In this document: piece by piece, positions 35,299 to 44,591 of the stretch | Layout of the letters: each line of letters begins with the position of its first letter | Numbering within the stretch: the first letter of the stretch is position 1 | Source of the DNA: Alteromonas sp. a30 | GTDB lineage: Bacteria; Pseudomonadota; Gammaproteobacteria; Enterobacterales; Alteromonadaceae | Length of the DNA stretch: 64,000 nt | Direction of reading: 5' to 3' | NCBI RefSeq assembly: GCF_026788005.1 | Contig: NZ_JABEPE010000001.1 | Location: 124,001 to 188,000, forward strand | The notes under the pieces: model-generated | What the model saw: the letters and a program-made list of their open reading frames with translations, nothing else | What the model was told of the DNA's origin: nothing | Databases searched by the model: none | Translations under genes and position numbers: made by a program

Positions 35299-38200
35299 CG
35301 TTTATTTGTTGCAGGATGCACATCTCGCTCACACAAGTTTTGCATCAGCAGCACTTCATCTCGGGTCATGTTTTCAGGCGGCAGTTGCAATAATACTTGA
35401 TAGAGTACGCCACCGACTCGACGACTCGTGACCACCAAATCTTCTGATTTCGATACTAAGTCCCAACGAATATAATCTTTATCTTGATATGAGCCTAATT
35501 GACACACTCGCTTCCCAGCCCGGTTCAATAAACGGGCCTGTTTGCGCTGTTCAAGGGTGAGAGGCTTAGCTTTTTCTTTTGTCGGTGATGAGGCAGCATC
35601 GAGAACTTGTTGCGTAAAATTAGCCGCGTTAAATTTGGTTTGTGTCGCAATAAATGCCCCTTTTAACGACGGCACCCGCCTAATACTCGCAAGCGCTTTG
35701 CTGGCTTGTGCTCGAGTCGCAAACTTACCCACCGTAATATAACTCATGCCATTGTCACTATTTCGATAAATTGCGGTAGAAAATGGACTTCCATCTTCCC
35801 GAGGAGGGATCGCGTTTAAAATGACAGGAGCGGAGCGCGCTTTTTTATATGCGCCGACTTGTACAAGATACCCAAGCGTAGGGGTTTTCGTTTGCGCAGC
35901 TCCAACGGCTACTTGTTGACTCTTTTGCGGCGCTGTAAATTCGGAAGTGGATTTAGCCTGTGCATGCCGTGTAAGAATTAAGTCCGACAGCCAAATAATA
36001 TCTCCAACCTCTTCCACTTCAATCACTTCTGGCATCGCTTTGATGTGCAATGACTTTTTAGCTAGATAGTCAGGATCCACACTTATATGATATTCCCCCG
36101 GGGATACTTTACTAAATGCATAGTAACCGTCCGTTTCGCTTGTGGCCTGATAAGCAATAGTTTCCCCTTCGAGCAAACGGATAGGCACCCCCATTGCACC
36201 TCGAGTTCCAAAGTCATCTTCCACGTAAACGCTACCTTCAATATCACTAAAGGACAGCACAGGTAACATTATACGATTCAATCCCCCAGGGTGCGTTTTT
36301 ACCGCCAGCTTTTCATGAGTAGGATACAAGAATGGGTCTTGTAAAGAGGCGAGATCGACCCCAACTAACTGCTGACCGGACACCGACGCGCCCATCAAAA
36401 TAGCTTGACCATATTTGTCGGTTGAAACCGACTGCCAATCACTATTGCCGGCAAACTTAACATTCTGCAACGCATGATCCCCAGCGGTAAGCTGGTGATT
36501 TCGGTCATGATCAAGGAACGCCAACATATGTAAGTTACCGGAATTGGACGATTTTTTATGTGAGAAACGTGGCACTTTCTTCACATAATCATACCCGATA
36601 GAGGTAACAAAACCAGCGCTGAACTCCCAATCACCATGTTCATTAACAGTAACGCCGGAAGTTAATGTGAATTGTCTTGTACGCCAATTTAACTGATGGT
36701 TTAAGCGATATTTATCGTCACTATCGGGAAGGTACTGCAAACGCGTGATTTGAAATAACCTATCATCAGTTGCCCAGCGAGCTTCTATGTTGCCACTGTT
36801 GATATCCATCCCATCAAAGGGATACCAGTTTAAACCAACGGATAACGAACCAAATCGCGTATTTTGAACCCAATATAAATTATTATTAAGACGATCAAAA
36901 CCATTTCGCTGATTGTAACTAAAGCTTGATGAGAGTGCGCCTGAGGGCAAACTTTTGGTGGTTGAAAATAGAGCTTGCAGGTTGTCTTCACCGGTTTCAT
37001 TGAATTGCTGAGCTAAAGAAGCGTTCCAGCCAAGCCCTCCCCACCAGTCGGCACTGCCTGATATGCGCGCACGCAGTTGCGTTTCTAGGTCGGAACTATC
37101 AGAGCGCAATTGGCTGGTAAAGTCGTGATAATGGGCAACATCAAAACTGACGTTATATTTGTTTTTCCAATAACCACTGTACCCACCGAAAATCCCGTAT
37201 CCATCACCAAGTTCACTGCCTAGCTCTAAGTTAAACGCACCCGGACCATATTGTTTATAAACCGAGGCCGTTACATAGTTCTGCATGCCATCGGTAATAT
37301 GATCTAGCGACTGAAAGGCAATGCCTGCCGTCAAGTCTTGCGAGACACCGTAATTTACCCCTACTTTGTTTGCCTGCGTATAAATTGAAGATAGGTTACT
37401 GTCATTATCAATGAAGTTCTCGCCGGGGTTAACGCTATATACTTCAATATCGAGTTTGTTTTTAACTAATTGATCACGGCCCATCTGGTAGGTTCGAATG
37501 CGAGTTTCCTCCTGGCCATCAGGACCAAATAGACGCAATTCATAGCGGTTTGGGCCAAAAAACGCAGGAACTGAATTGAATACCAGTTGGTTTTCCTCAT
37601 TGGCATTTTGCGCCTCAATAAACTGCCCGTTTCGATATAGCTCACCCCGCCAATTTGGCGAAACGGTCTCTTGAATGCTGATAGAGTTAAACGCGTTAAA
37701 CTGGTTTTTATCGCCAGTGTATAAAAACAGTCCTGCCCCCAAATTACTCCCGGCAATCAGATTATCAGGCGTTGTGAAAACATCACCCAACTCATAACCA
37801 ATATTAGAAATTGGCGCACGTTCCCCACCTAAACGGACATCACGGAAAAACTTCAAGCGCTGAGAGCTAGTGTCATCCGTTTCATTCAAACGCAGTTCGG
37901 TGCCATGATATAAGGTATCGAAATAAGCATTAACACGAGCATTGTAATCGCCATCGGCATTCTCATCTTTATATCGATAGCGTAGGTCTACATCTGCGGT
38001 GGGAAACGTCGATAAATGATACTGGTCATCAATGAAATATTTGGGCTTAGCACGAAGAATATGGGTTTGGGGTCTAGCCGATTTTTGTTGATTAGCCAAT
38101 GTAACCGTTGCGTCTGTTTCAATCGTTACCAGCAAAGCCGCTAGCGAATGTGTCGCTTTTCCTTGGAAAAGTGTTTCTAAGAATGCCGTATCAAGATAGA

Positions 38201-38591
38201 TGTCGAACTCATCTTGAGCCCACAACTTCACATCGCTTTGAATGGGCATTGCACCAAGGTCAAAGGGTGATTTCTGTAACGTAATGGCTAATTGGCAATG
38301 CTCGTCTGTTCCATCAATAACAAGGTTGTCATTGTTAAGCATCACCTCTAAACCAATGGCTTCTGCAATAAGAGAAAGAGGCAGGAGAATGCGGCCATTA
38401 ACAGCGTAACTGTCTAACCCTTGTGAAATAAAATAACGCCCAATTTTCAACGCGTTCACTTGCTGGACGTTTTCATCAACGTACACTCGTTGTAGCGTTA
38501 ATGGCTCGCAGTGAGATGGCTCAGCGGCATATCCCGTTTTCCATAGTAGGGAAATTAGACAAACGTGTAGGAATATACCAAGCCGTTTCAT
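35277..38591 (-). CDS. Usher-like outer-membrane protein with C-terminal SPOR sequence
   Basis: 1104 residues. Signal peptide (1-22); an N-terminal domain with a stretch like copper-amine-oxidase N domains (YAVNGRILLPLSLIAEAIG, about 62-80); a large beta-rich region (about 180-680) with alternating aromatic strands and the GPNRYELRLFGPDGQEE segment typical of chaperone-usher ushers; a post-barrel Ig-like region (HMLAFLDHDRNHQLTAGDHA, about 695); a CarboxypepD_reg-like beta-sandwich (IEGSVYVEDDFG... to DGYYAFSKVSPGEYHIS, about 780-850); a SPOR domain (LGYLVQVGAYKKARSAPVIL, about 903-985); and a possible degenerate second SPOR (VCQLGSYQDKDY, about 1035-1095). Ushers are normally 800-900 residues and carry no SPOR. 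It follows a chaperone and a pilin-like gene. Predicted function: assembly and secretion of the pilin polymer. The SPOR part could bind denuded peptidoglycan. Confidence 0.75.
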   Translation of the reverse strand: MKRLGIFLHVCLISLLWKTGYAAEPSHCEPLTLQRVYVDENVQQVNALKIGRYFISQGLDSYAVNGRILLPLSLIAEAIGLEVMLNNDNLVIDGTDEHCQLAITLQKSPFDLGAMPIQSDVKLWAQDEFDIYLDTAFLETLFQGKATHSLAALLVTIETDATVTLANQQKSARPQTHILRAKPKYFIDDQYHLSTFPTADVDLRYRYKDENADGDYNARVNAYFDTLYHGTELRLNETDDTSSQRLKFFRDVRLGGERAPISNIGYELGDVFTTPDNLIAGSNLGAGLFLYTGDKNQFNAFNSISIQETVSPNWRGELYRNGQFIEAQNANEENQLVFNSVPAFFGPNRYELRLFGPDGQEETRIRTYQMGRDQLVKNKLDIEVYSVNPGENFIDNDSNLSSIYTQANKVGVNYGVSQDLTAGIAFQSLDHITDGMQNYVTASVYKQYGPGAFNLELGSELGDGYGIFGGYSGYWKNKYNVSFDVAHYHDFTSQLRSDSSDLETQLRARISGSADWWGGLGWNASLAQQFNETGEDNLQALFSTTKSLPSGALSSSFSYNQRNGFDRLNNNLYWVQNTRFGSLSVGLNWYPFDGMDINSGNIEARWATDDRLFQITRLQYLPDSDDKYRLNHQLNWRTRQFTLTSGVTVNEHGDWEFSAGFVTSIGYDYVKKVPRFSHKKSSNSGNLHMLAFLDHDRNHQLTAGDHALQNVKFAGNSDWQSVSTDKYGQAILMGASVSGQQLVGVDLASLQDPFLYPTHEKLAVKTHPGGLNRIMLPVLSFSDIEGSVYVEDDFGTRGAMGVPIRLLEGETIAYQATSETDGYYAFSKVSPGEYHISVDPDYLAKKSLHIKAMPEVIEVEEVGDIIWLSDLILTRHAQAKSTSEFTAPQKSQQVAVGAAQTKTPTLGYLVQVGAYKKARSAPVILNAIPPREDGSPFSTAIYRNSDNGMSYITVGKFATRAQASKALASIRRVPSLKGAFIATQTKFNAANFTQQVLDAASSPTKEKAKPLTLEQRKQARLLNRAGKRVCQLGSYQDKDYIRWDLVSKSEDLVVTSRRVGGVLYQVLLQLPPENMTRDEVLLMQNLCERDVHPATNKRGWWRVW

Positions 38592-38617
38592 TCGTTTTTA
38601 TTTTTTGTTATGTGTCG

Positions 38618-39367
38618 TTACTGAATATCAAATGTTTTGATTACTGTTTCTGTGCCACCAAATTCTTTTAATTCTTCATACTTTACAGTGACTTGACGCG
38701 TTACTGGACCAGTTAGTTCTATATCTACAGAACGTTGCGTCAATGGTTCGTAAACAGAAATACCTTTGGTTAAACCAATTTTTTCTCCTCGATCATTAGT
38801 GATGGTAAAACTACCAAACAAAGAACGATTACCTTCTCGCTTCACTAAAATCGACATAGCAGGTTTACTATTCGCGCCCTCTTTTATCCCTAAAAACGCA
38901 ATATCTGCGGTTGCTTCAGTTTGCCCATGACGAATAATAACAGGCATATTATAGGCAATACGCGCAGCTAAGGTATTTTCGTCACCTAACAATCCTCCTT
39001 CCATGCGCAATTGACTGCGATACTCACCGCTTTCGAGACCAGCGGGTTTTCTAACTGTGAAGCGCACTATTTGAGAGCCACCCGGTAAAATAGTGCCACT
39101 GCGAGGCGAATAGCGGAGCAACTTTTTAGCAGATTGTTTAACCGTTGACTCGTCCTTAACCGGCAAGACTTTCCCTTCCTCTGTCATATAAACGTGATTA
39201 ACCTTGATGGTATAAGCCACCGGCGCAGAGGAGGTATTACGTAAGGTTAAGGTTTGAAAGCGAATATTTCGGTCGAAATATAAACGGGTTTTATCAATTG
39301 AAAAATGCGCAAAAACGGAGGATGAGAATAAACTAAAAAGTAAAATGAAATGAGATAATCTGAACAT
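38618..39367 (-). CDS. Periplasmic pilus chaperone (PapD-like)
   Basis: 249 residues with signal peptide MFRLSHFILLFSLFSSSVFA. The mature protein begins with the first Ig-like domain of pilus chaperones (IDKTRLYFDRNIRFQTLTLRN, with a conserved basic residue near the subunit-binding cleft) and contains the G1-type alternating strand and following RYSPRSGTILPGGSQIVRFTVRK segment, then a second Ig-like domain. Such chaperones bind fimbrial subunits by donor-strand complementation and deliver them to the usher. Divergent from classical FGS/FGL chaperones, nearer to the alternate or archaic type. Gap of 26 bases to the usher-like gene. Confidence 0.8.
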   Translation of the reverse strand: MFRLSHFILLFSLFSSSVFAHFSIDKTRLYFDRNIRFQTLTLRNTSSAPVAYTIKVNHVYMTEEGKVLPVKDESTVKQSAKKLLRYSPRSGTILPGGSQIVRFTVRKPAGLESGEYRSQLRMEGGLLGDENTLAARIAYNMPVIIRHGQTEATADIAFLGIKEGANSKPAMSILVKREGNRSLFGSFTITNDRGEKIGLTKGISVYEPLTQRSVDIELTGPVTRQVTVKYEELKEFGGTETVIKTFDIQ

Positions 39368-39427
39368 ATGTATAAGAGGTCGTTATTGTTTTGCTCAGAT
39401 TATCATTATTTATCACTAAAACCCATA

Positions 39428-39967
39428 TTATTGATAGGTCACATCGAGTGTGTAGGTTGTGGAGTAATTTTGCCCGCCGGTTAACGCTGTTGCGACATCT
39501 AACGTGCCATAAACCGTTGCTACAATATCTTCCGCAGTACCCGCAGTAGTGGCTAAAGGTGCAGACTGAACTCCATCTGCTAAGGTAGCTTCAACACCCG
39601 CGTTACCTGAGTTCATTTCTAACTCTGCCGCTGCAAGAAAGTCGACTTCGCTGTTATCGTTTTCACCTGTAATTGTCACCAACACGTTTGATGAAGCTGC
39701 CAACCCAGAAACGGTGATTTGCCCAGCTTGCTGAACACTGCCAACGTTAGTACAAGGACCGGTCACTGCGCCAGCATTATCCATCACACATGTTGCCCCA
39801 ACTGAAGGTGGAATCTGTCCGAAATTAACAACTAAATCTTCAACAAAGTTTAAAGAAGCAAAAGCCGTTACGTTGACGTTTCCAGTTGTAACGTCTCCCA
39901 CACTTGGCGCACTGACAACAAGGAAACTCAGGGCCGAGAATGCTTTCCAATTGCGAAATAGCGACAT
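39428..39967 (-). CDS. Pilin-like DUF4402 protein
   Basis: 179 residues. Signal peptide (about 1-24, cleavage near APSVGDV). The mature part is rich in Ala, Gly, Thr, Val and short beta strands; it ends YSTTYTLDVTYQ, the usual last strand of DUF4402 proteins. Cysteines C60 and C72 probably form a disulfide. DUF4402 proteins are small secreted beta-sandwich proteins often encoded next to chaperone/usher genes and are thought to be fimbrial subunits. It is the first gene of the three-gene operon with the chaperone (gap 60 bases) and usher-like gene. No separate tip adhesin is present. Confidence 0.75.
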   Translation of the reverse strand: MSLFRNWKAFSALSFLVVSAPSVGDVTTGNVNVTAFASLNFVEDLVVNFGQIPPSVGATCVMDNAGAVTGPCTNVGSVQQAGQITVSGLAASSNVLVTITGENDNSEVDFLAAAELEMNSGNAGVEATLADGVQSAPLATTAGTAEDIVATVYGTLDVATALTGGQNYSTTYTLDVTYQ

Positions 39968-40276
39968 TGTAGTATTACCCCATAAATTAAATGTAGTTCA
40001 CTGTATGGCTATCGGCAGCAACAGTGAAAGATTTAGAAAAAATACTTAGATATTCCAAATTGCCACTTTTTTCATCAACAAAATAGCTTTTTTCACATTT
40101 TAGTTCATTTTGCGAGAAATAATTTTGTCATAATAAAATTATGCTCGCTATACTGAGTTCTTAACGGATTGATAACTTGATGTTTACAAGCACCGTTTTG
40201 TCAAGCTATTGGCAACCTACTTACGCCAAAAACACAATCACCGAGAGAAAATCCAACAATAATAGGGTTGAACAAT
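39968..40276. other. Divergent region pilin operon / HMG-CoA reductase
   Basis: 309 AT-rich bases. It contains an extended dyad at 40112-40148 (GCGAG/CTCGC outside, ATAATTTT/AAAATTAT inside, 8-base loop), described as a finding. Promoters for the two divergent units must lie here; none is certain. Confidence 0.5.
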
Positions 40277-41452
40277 ATGAACAACGATTCGCGCATTCCA
40301 AGAAGTAAAGAGAACGATTACAGCAAAGAGCTCGCCACCATGCGACGCAACTTTATCAAAGAAAAAACCGGCGAAGCGCTTGATTACACAGGTCAATACA
40401 CAATCGACGAAAGTGTTTTACCCGGCAATATTGAAAACTTCATTGGGATAGTCCAGATGCCAGTTGGTGTCGCGGGACCGATTCGAATCAATGGTGAGCA
40501 CGCACAAGGTGATTTCTACGTGCCACTCGCAACAACTGAAGGCACCTTAGTTGCTAGCTACAGCCGGGGAATGCGAGTCATTAGTGAATGTGGCGGCGTG
40601 ACCACCACAGTTGTTGAGCAGTTCATGCAACGCGCACCAGCCTTCTTATTTGATAATGCAAGAGAAGCCCGTGAATTTGGTAACTGGGTCAAAGAAAACT
40701 TTGAGTCAATTAAAGCCGCAGCAGAAACCACCACAAGCGTTGGTAAATTAAAGCATATTCACCAGTGGTCTGTTGCCCGCTCTCGTTACCTTCGTTTCAA
40801 TTACACAACAGGTGATGCAGCAGGTCAGAACATGGTAGGTAAAGCAACGCTGGCGGCCTGTGAATGGATTAAACGTAACTACCCAGGCGGTGCAAATTAT
40901 TTACTTTCTGGCAATATGGACACCGACAAAAAGCACTCCCACTTAAACATGCTGCACTCTCGTGGTAAGCGCGTGATCGCAGAAGTGGTTATCAAAAAAG
41001 AAATTTTACGCGAGGTTATGGGCGTTGACACCAAAATGCTAGCCAAAGCAACGGTATTGGCTAACACTGGCGCCTTGATGGCAGGTGCAGCATACAACGG
41101 CCCGCATGCCGCTAACGGGATAGCAGCACTCTTCATCGCGACAGGGCAAGACGAAGCAAACGTGGTTGAATCTCACGCGGGTTTATTCTCACATGAGCTT
41201 TTAGATAACGGTGACTTGTACTTGGCGGTAACACTTCCTTCGTTAATTGTTGCCACTTTTGGCGGCGGTACCGGTTTACCAACACAAAGAGAATGTTTGA
41301 ATATGTTAGGGTGTGTTGGTAAAGGTAAAGCCGATAAACTTGCTGAGATAGTTGCAGCAACCGTTTTGGCGGGTGATATTTCCCTAGGCTGTGCAGTTAT
41401 TTCTGGGGATTGGGTAAGCAGCCATGATGCATTAGGCAGAAATCGCGGCTAA
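40277..41452 (+). CDS. mvaA: Hydroxymethylglutaryl-CoA reductase
   Basis: 391 residues from the ATG at 40277 (AGGG nine bases upstream; a TTG three codons earlier is less likely). Catalytic elements: glutamate in TTEGTLVAS, lysine in MDTDKKHSH, aspartate in TGQDEANVVES, and the C-terminal histidine in SSHDALGRNRG. The mevalonate-forming reductase uses NAD(P)H; the family pattern (ENFIGIVQMPVGVAGPI, GGGTGLPTQRECL) fits the NADPH-type class I-like enzymes found in some gammaproteobacteria. No other mevalonate pathway gene is in the window. Most gammaproteobacteria make isoprenoids by the MEP route, so this gene may be laterally acquired. It ends at a terminator shared with the convergent ycaR unit. 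Confidence 0.9.
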   Translation: MNNDSRIPRSKENDYSKELATMRRNFIKEKTGEALDYTGQYTIDESVLPGNIENFIGIVQMPVGVAGPIRINGEHAQGDFYVPLATTEGTLVASYSRGMRVISECGGVTTTVVEQFMQRAPAFLFDNAREAREFGNWVKENFESIKAAAETTTSVGKLKHIHQWSVARSRYLRFNYTTGDAAGQNMVGKATLAACEWIKRNYPGGANYLLSGNMDTDKKHSHLNMLHSRGKRVIAEVVIKKEILREVMGVDTKMLAKATVLANTGALMAGAAYNGPHAANGIAALFIATGQDEANVVESHAGLFSHELLDNGDLYLAVTLPSLIVATFGGGTGLPTQRECLNMLGCVGKGKADKLAEIVAATVLAGDISLGCAVISGDWVSSHDALGRNRG

Positions 41453-41471
41453 ACCTGCTACGAATAAACAC

Positions 41472-41514
41472 AAAAAAAACGGGTACTGACTGTGCCCGTT
41501 TCTATGTTGTTTTT
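41472..41514. terminator. Bidirectional terminator between HMG-CoA reductase and ycaR
   Basis: AAACGGGTAC (41477-41486) pairs with GTGCCCGTTT (41492-41501), ten pairs with one G-U, flanked by an A-run on the left and a T-rich stretch on the right; works on both strands of this convergent pair. Confidence 0.8.
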
Positions 41515-41530
41515 ACTATAACTTGAAGTG

Positions 41531-41728
41531 CTACTTTCTTATTTTTTCCACTTCTTCACTGTTCATTTCTCTGGCTTCACTTTGCAACATGACCGGAATA
41601 TCTTCCGTAATGGGAAAAGCTAGACGGTCAAAGACACATACCAACTCATGTTGCTCTGCTTGATAGATAAGTTTTCCCTTGCACACAGGACAAGCCAAAA
41701 CGTCTAACAACTTCTTATCGAAAGCCAT
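41531..41728 (-). CDS. ycaR: YcaR/Trm112-family small zinc-ribbon protein
   Basis: 65 residues. The family pattern [16 protein letters not shown] followed by [11 protein letters not shown] is complete; the second cysteine pair of Trm112-type zinc ribbons is only partly present (a single cysteine in ELVCV). Located right after lpxK, the usual position in gammaproteobacteria, where kdsB normally follows; kdsB is absent here. Function unclear; Trm112 homologues act as methyltransferase partners. Confidence 0.9.
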   Translation of the reverse strand: MAFDKKLLDVLACPVCKGKLIYQAEQHELVCVFDRLAFPITEDIPVMLQSEAREMNSEEVEKIRK

Positions 41729-41763
41729 ATTTTCAATGCTCCAGTTCTAAAATACTAAGCCAG

Positions 41764-42744
41764 CTACGCCGAAATCTTGCGTAACTTCTGCGAAAGATGA
41801 TCAAAAAATGTGTCGGGAAGCTTACCTTCAACCGGTAAATACCACCAGTTATCTTTTGCAAACTCACGACATTTCACTGCATCTTTCTCCGTCATTATCA
41901 CCATTCCATCGAAGTGTGGAATATCAGTCGGCTGAAAGTGATGATGATCAGGAAAAGACAGCTGAGTTTCAACATCAATTTGGTTTTGCTCAAGGGTCGT
42001 AAAAAAACGCTGAGGGTTGCCGATACCTGCAAATGCCAACACGGAATCGGATACCTGAGACACTGGCAGGCGATGTTCACCATGGTTGATATTCACCAAG
42101 TCTCCGGCTTGTAAATGCATAGGGAATTCACCCGCTCGTGCTTCTCCTCCATTCACCAACACCGCATCCACCGAAGACAAACGCCATGGACCTTCTCTTA
42201 ATGGTCCCATGGGCAACAAATAACCATTTCCGTGACGTCTTTCACCGTCAATAATCACCAGTTCAATATCTCGCTCAAGCGCGTAGTGCTGCAACCCATC
42301 ATCACAAACAATAATGTTACACGCACATTGCTCAGTTAAATATTTCGCACCTCGTCGGCGCACAGGGTCAATCACCACAGGCATTTTCAAACGCTGAAAC
42401 ATTAAGAAAGGTTCATCACCGACAAACTCGGAATGATCTTTTGAAGTAATGAGATGCGGGAACGTTTTGCATTTAGCACCGTAACCACGACTAACAATCC
42501 CAGGGGTATAGCCTTGCGATACCAAAAATTCACACAAAGCAAGCACGGTTGGAGTTTTACCGTTGCCGCCAACACTGATATTGCCAACCACTATCACCGG
42601 CACATTCGGCTTACCAGAGGCTTTTATACCCAACCTAAATAGCGCGCGACGAATACTTGAAATAAGGAAGAACAACAATGACAGCGGTGCCAATAGCCAT
42701 ACCCATTTACTGCCATCAAACCATGCTTTCTCAATTGCTCGCAT
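41764..42744 (-). CDS. lpxK: Tetraacyldisaccharide 4'-kinase
   Basis: 326 residues. Walker A/P-loop GNISVGGNGKTPTV (54-67), preceded by a membrane-anchoring helix (about 15-32). The C-terminal half contains the FAGIGNPQRFFTTLE and MTEKDAVKC motifs typical of LpxK. It phosphorylates the 4' position of the lipid A precursor at the inner membrane. Length is normal. Gap of 8 bases to msbA, as in the classical msbA-lpxK operon. Confidence 0.97.
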   Translation of the reverse strand: MRAIEKAWFDGSKWVWLLAPLSLLFFLISSIRRALFRLGIKASGKPNVPVIVVGNISVGGNGKTPTVLALCEFLVSQGYTPGIVSRGYGAKCKTFPHLITSKDHSEFVGDEPFLMFQRLKMPVVIDPVRRRGAKYLTEQCACNIIVCDDGLQHYALERDIELVIIDGERRHGNGYLLPMGPLREGPWRLSSVDAVLVNGGEARAGEFPMHLQAGDLVNINHGEHRLPVSQVSDSVLAFAGIGNPQRFFTTLEQNQIDVETQLSFPDHHHFQPTDIPHFDGMVIMTEKDAVKCREFAKDNWWYLPVEGKLPDTFFDHLSQKLRKISA

Positions 42745-42752
42745 TGATTCCC

Positions 42753-44498
42753 CTATCCTTCAGAGAACTGTAATGCGTGAAGTTGATAATAAGCCCCCTT
42801 TTGAGACAACAACGTATGGTGATTTCCTTGCTCAACAATTCGGCCCGCTTCCAGCACTATAATAGAATCCGCAGACTCAATGGTAGACAATCGATGCGCG
42901 ACTACAATACTGGTTTTATCTTTTTGCAATCGCGTTAACGCTTCTTGAATATAGCGCTCAGATTCAGTATCCAGCGCGGATGTGGCTTCATCTAAAATTA
43001 AAATCGGCGCATCTTTTAAAATAGCGCGAGCAATGGCGATACGTTGTCGTTGCCCACCAGATAGTGCCAGCCCATTTTCACCAATAATGGTATCCAAACC
43101 GTCAGCTAATTTTTCCACAAACTCCATAACATGCGCGGTTTTCGCGGCCGCAATAATATCGTCACGAGAAGCTTTGTCCTCCACACCATAAGCGATATTG
43201 TTCGCTATAGTGTCGTTAAATAAGGTGACATGCTGAGATACCAGCGCGATTTGGCTGCGTAATGAGCGTAACTCAATATTATTGATGTCTACACCATCCA
43301 GCAGAATCTCGCCTTCTTTATCCGAATAAAAACGCGTAATTAAGCCCGCAATTGTTGATTTTCCACTTCCTGACTTGCCTACCAAAGCCAAGGTTTTTCC
43401 GGGCTGTAAATGAAAAGAAATGTTTTCTAACGCGTTGTCTTGTTTGCCCGGATAGGCAAAGTTAACGGCGTTAAATCGGATGTCGCCTTGGCACTGTTTA
43501 AGCACTTGTTTACCGTTATCTTTTTCTTCCAGTTCATCCAGAACCGAAAAGATACTCTCACACGCGGCCATGCCTTTTTGGAACTCACTATTCACCGTAG
43601 TCAGTTGCTTAAGCGGCTTTAACAACATGGTCATGCTTACCACTATCGAGGTAAAGACCCCTGCTGAAAGCTGCTCTATCATCCCCGGAAAACTCGAAAT
43701 ATACAGGACAACAGCTAATGCAATAGAAGCGATAACTTGAATGCTCGACACACTTAAAATCCGAGCCACGATTAGTTTCATGTTCTGATGACGGTTATGG
43801 TTATTTTTGTCAGCAAAACGCTGGCTTTCTTTGTCCTGACCACCAAACATCAGAACCACTTTATGACCTTTTAGTAATTGCTCAACGGACGTTGTTAAAT
43901 CGCCCATCGCTTTTTGAATATGATTACTGACCAAACGAAATCGCTTACTGACAACCGATACAATGACAGCCACTACCGGGCCAATCAACAAGAAGACTAA
44001 GCTCAGCTGCCAAGATTGATAAAACATCAAACTTAACAAGCCAATGACCAAAGCCCCTTCTCGCACAAGTGTTAATAATGCCTTACCTGCGGCATTCGAC
44101 ACTTGCTCTGTATCATAAATCACCTTTGAAATGAGCAAACCAGTTGAGTTTCGGTCATGAAATGAAACCGGCAAATGCAAGTATTTACTAAACAGTTCTT
44201 GTCGCATCTGCATCACAACCATGTTGCCAATCCATGACAACGTATAGGTTCCCATGAAATTGAAAATGCCGCGCAAAAGGAAAATAGGAACAACAAAATA
44301 AGCGGCTAAGCGCAAATATCCGTAGTCGCCTTTCACTAGGCTGCGATCAATAACGGGTTGTAGTTCGGAAATAAAAAACACATCGATTAAGGAGTAACCG
44401 ATCATGCCAACAAGCGCAGCAGCAAAAGCCATGACATAGGGCTTTAAATACACACTAAATCGCTTAAAAACGGTAGACACGGATTGATGTTCAGGCAT
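42753..44498 (-). CDS. msbA: Lipid A export ABC transporter ATP-binding/permease protein
   Basis: 581 residues: six transmembrane helices (about 20-320) and one nucleotide-binding domain with Walker A GKSGSGKST (about 375-383), signature LSGGQRQR, and Walker B ILILDEATSALD. It flips lipid A-core across the inner membrane as a homodimer. Its neighbours lpxK and ycaR (downstream) and comEC (upstream) give the common gammaproteobacterial order. The exbB/exbD genes that sit between comEC and msbA in some genomes are missing. Confidence 0.97.
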   Translation of the reverse strand: MPEHQSVSTVFKRFSVYLKPYVMAFAAALVGMIGYSLIDVFFISELQPVIDRSLVKGDYGYLRLAAYFVVPIFLLRGIFNFMGTYTLSWIGNMVVMQMRQELFSKYLHLPVSFHDRNSTGLLISKVIYDTEQVSNAAGKALLTLVREGALVIGLLSLMFYQSWQLSLVFLLIGPVVAVIVSVVSKRFRLVSNHIQKAMGDLTTSVEQLLKGHKVVLMFGGQDKESQRFADKNNHNRHQNMKLIVARILSVSSIQVIASIALAVVLYISSFPGMIEQLSAGVFTSIVVSMTMLLKPLKQLTTVNSEFQKGMAACESIFSVLDELEEKDNGKQVLKQCQGDIRFNAVNFAYPGKQDNALENISFHLQPGKTLALVGKSGSGKSTIAGLITRFYSDKEGEILLDGVDINNIELRSLRSQIALVSQHVTLFNDTIANNIAYGVEDKASRDDIIAAAKTAHVMEFVEKLADGLDTIIGENGLALSGGQRQRIAIARAILKDAPILILDEATSALDTESERYIQEALTRLQKDKTSIVVAHRLSTIESADSIIVLEAGRIVEQGNHHTLLSQKGAYYQLHALQFSEG

Positions 44499-44591
44499 TG
44501 ATAATTCTTTATCTAAATTATGGGCTAAAGGAGAAAATTAGAGCTGCGCATAGTACCCCATCGCTGTTCGACAAGGAAGAATGAGTCCGGC

